A DNA stretch of 64,000 bases from Bin5 sp965261695 (GTDB taxonomy: Bacteria > Chloroflexota > Anaerolineae > Caldilineales > Caldilineaceae). The stretch covers positions 5,394,001 through 5,458,000 of the forward strand of contig OZ253474.1 of assembly GCA_965261695.1 (NCBI GenBank). Direction: 5' to 3'. A program made the position numbers and the translations under genes. This document shows, one piece after another, positions 61,808 to 64,000 of this stretch (its first letter is position 1; every line of letters begins with the position of its first letter). Under the pieces are notes generated by a model that had not been told where the DNA came from, made no database searches, and saw only the letters and a program-made list of their open reading frames with translations.

Positions 61808-62785
61808 ATGTCGCCGCAAATGCGTATCGGCCTGGGTCAGTTCAATGAACTGACCGACGAGATGCTGGCCTATATCAAGCAACTTGGCGCCTATGATTTC
61901 CTGATGAACACGCCCAAGCTGCCAGGCGAAAAACAGTGGGAGTGCGAGGACTTGAAAGCGGCGGCTGATCGGGCCAGGGCAGCCGGTTTGCGGCTTATCT
62001 GTCTGGAGAACGTCCCCATCTCCTTCTATGACAAAGTGATGCTGGGCCTGCCGGGGCGGGACGAGCAGATCGCCCACATGCAGACGACGGTTCGCAACAT
62101 GGGCAGGGCCGGCATCCCGATTCTCGGCTACCACTGGATGCCCAACTCGGTCTGGCGCACACAGGAACCGGCCGTGTTGCGCGGCGGCGCGCGCGGCACC
62201 CGCTTCAACCTGGCCGAGCACGACCCCAATGAACTCAGCCATGACCGCGTCTACGAAGCCGACGAGATGTGGGCCAACTACGACTACTATCTGGAGCGGC
62301 TCTTGCCCGTGGCCGAGGAGGCCGGCGTCACCTTGGCTCTGCACCCGGACGATCCCCCGGTCGGCTCTCTCGGCGGCGTAGCCCGCATCTTCCACAGCTT
62401 CGAGGGCTTCAAACGAGCCATTGACCGCTTCGACAGCCCCAGTCACGGCCTCGATTTCTGCATGGGCTGCTGGTCCGAGATGGATGGGCACGACTACGTG
62501 CTTGAAGCCATACGCCATTTCGGCGCCCGCGATCGCATTGTCTACGTCCACTTTCGCGACGTGCAGGGAACCGTCCCCTGCTTCAACGAATGTTTCATCA
62601 ACGAGGGCAATGTCGACCCGTTCGAGGTGATGAAGACGCTGAAGGAAGTAGGATTCACCGGTTTCATGATTACCGACCATGTTCCGGTCATGGTCAACGA
62701 CACCGCCTGGGGCCATCGCGGCCGCGCCTATGCAATTGGCTACATGACCGCAATGCTTGAAATGGTCAACCGGCTGGCTGCCTAG
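61808..62785 (+). CDS. Mannonate dehydratase-like protein (UxuA family), copy 2
   Basis: This 325-residue protein shares with the copy at 35.5 kb the motifs LGLPGRDEQI, ALHPDDPPVGSLGGVARI, VYVHFRDVQGTVP and FINEGNVDPFEV. AAAGGAG lies eight bases before the ATG. It follows the DapA-family gene and precedes a nucleoside hydrolase gene, so the three probably form an operon. The metal ligands His, Cys (DFCMGCWSE) and Asp are present. The substrate may be a sugar acid other than mannonate. Confidence 0.85.
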   Translation: MSPQMRIGLGQFNELTDEMLAYIKQLGAYDFLMNTPKLPGEKQWECEDLKAAADRARAAGLRLICLENVPISFYDKVMLGLPGRDEQIAHMQTTVRNMGRAGIPILGYHWMPNSVWRTQEPAVLRGGARGTRFNLAEHDPNELSHDRVYEADEMWANYDYYLERLLPVAEEAGVTLALHPDDPPVGSLGGVARIFHSFEGFKRAIDRFDSPSHGLDFCMGCWSEMDGHDYVLEAIRHFGARDRIVYVHFRDVQGTVPCFNECFINEGNVDPFEVMKTLKEVGFTGFMITDHVPVMVNDTAWGHRGRAYAIGYMTAMLEMVNRLAA

Positions 62786-62855
62786 CCAAATGAAGACAAC
62801 ATGGCCTTTTTGACGCACCATCGAATTACGGGCGTCCGCCACCAGGATCAAGCAA

Positions 62856-63836
62856 ATGACCTTCCCGCCACTTGACCCCCAGCTTCTCCTCCGCCGCCTT
62901 GAGCCTCCCACCGCGCCGGTCCGCATGGTGCTGGATACCGACACTTACAACGAAGTCGACGATCAGTTCGCCATCGTCTACTCGCTCCTCTCACCCGAAC
63001 GTCTGCTCGTCGAGGCCCTCTACGCCGCGCCTTTCCACAACAAGCGCTCGAACGGACCGGCTGACGGCATGGAGAAGAGCTTCGCCGAGATTCACCGCCT
63101 GTTGTCGCGTCTACCCGGCATCGCTCCGACCCGTCAAGACTTTGCGCTGCGGGGCGCCACGGCTTGGCTGCCCGACGAGCGCACGCCGGTGATGAGCGAC
63201 AGCGCCGCTGACCTGATCGAGCGCGCGCTGGCTTCCCCGCTGGACGACCCGCTGTACGTCGTGGCCATCGGCGCGATTACAAACGTCGCATCCGCCCTGC
63301 TGCTGGAGCCGGCCATCCGCGAGCGCATTGTTGTCGCCTGGCTGGGCGGCCATGCCCGCCACTGGCCCGACACACGCGAGTTCAATCTCTACCAGGATCC
63401 GGCTGCCAGCCGCGTCCTCCTCGACTGCGGCGTCCCCTTGGTGCGCTTCCCCTGCATGGGCGTCGTCTCCCATCTGCATACGACCCTGCCGGAGATGGCC
63501 GCGCATGTGCAGGGCAAGGGGCCCATCGGCGACTATCTATTCCAAATCTACCGCGACTATCGTTCGGACCAGTTCGCCTATTCCAAACAGATCTGGGACC
63601 TGGCGCCGATAAGTTGGCTGGTCAATCCGCAGTGGACGCAAATGGAGTTGGTCAGCTCGCCGCGCCTGACCGGCAGGCTCACCTGGGCATTTGACGACAG
63701 TCGACATGCAATCGCCTCGGCCCGCTATCTTGATCGCGATAGCATCTTTCGCGACCTGTTCACAAAGCTGGAGCAGGCGGCATCAAGTGGTGCAATTCTG
63801 AGTTCGGGCCAACCTGCGACTCCGCATCTCCAATGA
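62856..63836 (+). CDS. Nucleoside hydrolase (inosine-uridine family)
   Basis: This 326-residue protein has the calcium and ribose site VLDTDTYNEVDDQFAIVYSLL, the family pattern DTDxxxExDDxxA. It also has VVAIGAITNVASALL and VVAWLGGHARHW. It cleaves the N-glycosidic bond of nucleosides or related ribosides. It lies 70 bases after the mannonate dehydratase-like gene, and its stop overlaps the start of the CHAD gene (ATGA). Confidence 0.9.
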   Translation: MTFPPLDPQLLLRRLEPPTAPVRMVLDTDTYNEVDDQFAIVYSLLSPERLLVEALYAAPFHNKRSNGPADGMEKSFAEIHRLLSRLPGIAPTRQDFALRGATAWLPDERTPVMSDSAADLIERALASPLDDPLYVVAIGAITNVASALLLEPAIRERIVVAWLGGHARHWPDTREFNLYQDPAASRVLLDCGVPLVRFPCMGVVSHLHTTLPEMAAHVQGKGPIGDYLFQIYRDYRSDQFAYSKQIWDLAPISWLVNPQWTQMELVSSPRLTGRLTWAFDDSRHAIASARYLDRDSIFRDLFTKLEQAASSGAILSSGQPATPHLQ

Positions 63837-64000
63837 ATTTTTCACTCATGCCCGACGAACTGCCTGACCAGTCGCTGCGCCGCATCGTGCTTGAACAGAT
63901 CGACGGCGCCATCGATCAACTCCAAGGCGCCGGCAACTTGAACGATGGTATCCACGAGGCGCGCAAACATTTCAAGCGCATTCGTGCTGTGCTGCGCCTT
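63833..64000 (+). CDS. CHAD-domain protein, 5' part
   Basis: Only the first 56 codons are in the window. After a short lead they read NDGIHEARKHFKRIRAVLRL, the opening of CHAD domains, where the basic helix binds polyphosphate. The ATG overlaps the nucleoside hydrolase stop. The rest lies beyond the right edge. Confidence 0.8.
   Translation, partial: MNFSLMPDELPDQSLRRIVLEQIDGAIDQLQGAGNLNDGIHEARKHFKRIRAVLRL

Noticed and set aside
61640..62944. 434-codon minus-strand frame
   Set aside because: Antisense to the mannonate dehydratase-like gene with its conserved motifs.

Overview
The window is GC-rich, densely coded bacterial chromosome. The gene set (liv- and dpp-type ABC transporters, three phytanoyl-CoA dioxygenase-like genes, two GH4 glycosidases, a fused CrtYc-CrtYd lycopene cyclase, a CruF-like gene, a B12-binding MerR regulator, and many lipoproteins with AAC lipoboxes) suggests a Chloroflexota bacterium, possibly near the Anaerolineae/Caldilineae. 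That placement is inferred from gene content; I did no database search.

Layout. 1-5.5 kb: the 3' part of cysS, rlmB, a pterin carbinolamine dehydratase, a cytochrome c lipoprotein, homocysteine methyltransferase and an M29 aminopeptidase. 5.6-7.7 kb: tRNA-Lys(CUU), rpmG and a gene-free, 10-bp-periodic repeat element. 7.7-14.5 kb: a 2-hydroxyacid dehydrogenase and a complete livKHMGF operon. 14.8-26.5 kb: housekeeping genes (ABC-F, coaE, dnaJ, prmA, rsmE, bcp) plus a frameshifted beta-RFAP synthase-like GHMP gene beside a trpF-like gene. 27.2-37.5 kb: a catabolic locus with a solute-binding protein and two permeases but no ATPases, three PhyH-type oxygenases (one fused to a Nudix-like domain), a GH4 enzyme, a mannonate dehydratase-like enzyme and a decayed sulfotransferase-like gene. 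37.5-43 kb: a minus-strand carotenoid/lipid cluster headed by a CarH-like regulator; both carotenoid genes in it carry one in-frame stop. 43-46.7 kb: dispersed and tandem repeats around an unrecognised Cys-rich-headed gene. 46.7-48.6 kb: a MarR-type regulator and crtB. 48.9-54.5 kb: a wrecked dpp operon interrupted by a 988-residue secreted protein with about 25 copies of a 22-residue repeat, a pre-toxin-like segment and a His-His nuclease-like C-terminus, followed by a probable immunity gene. 54.5-64 kb: a second GH4 gene, NIPSNAP, the transglutaminase/alpha-E/ATP-grasp triad, a DapA-family lyase, a second mannonate dehydratase-like gene, a nucleoside hydrolase and the start of a CHAD gene.

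How the parts work together. The 27-37 kb and 55-64 kb blocks look like uptake and breakdown of glycosides and sugar acids. GH4 enzymes would release sugars, mannonate dehydratase-like enzymes would yield 2-keto-3-deoxy acids, and the DapA-family lyase could cleave these. The carotenoid genes are probably controlled by the B12-type regulator. The most unusual element is the secreted repeat toxin-immunity pair lodged between deletion-fused transporter remnants. At least six loci in the window are broken by stops, frameshifts or deletions, so genome decay, or assembly error in part, is a recurrent theme.
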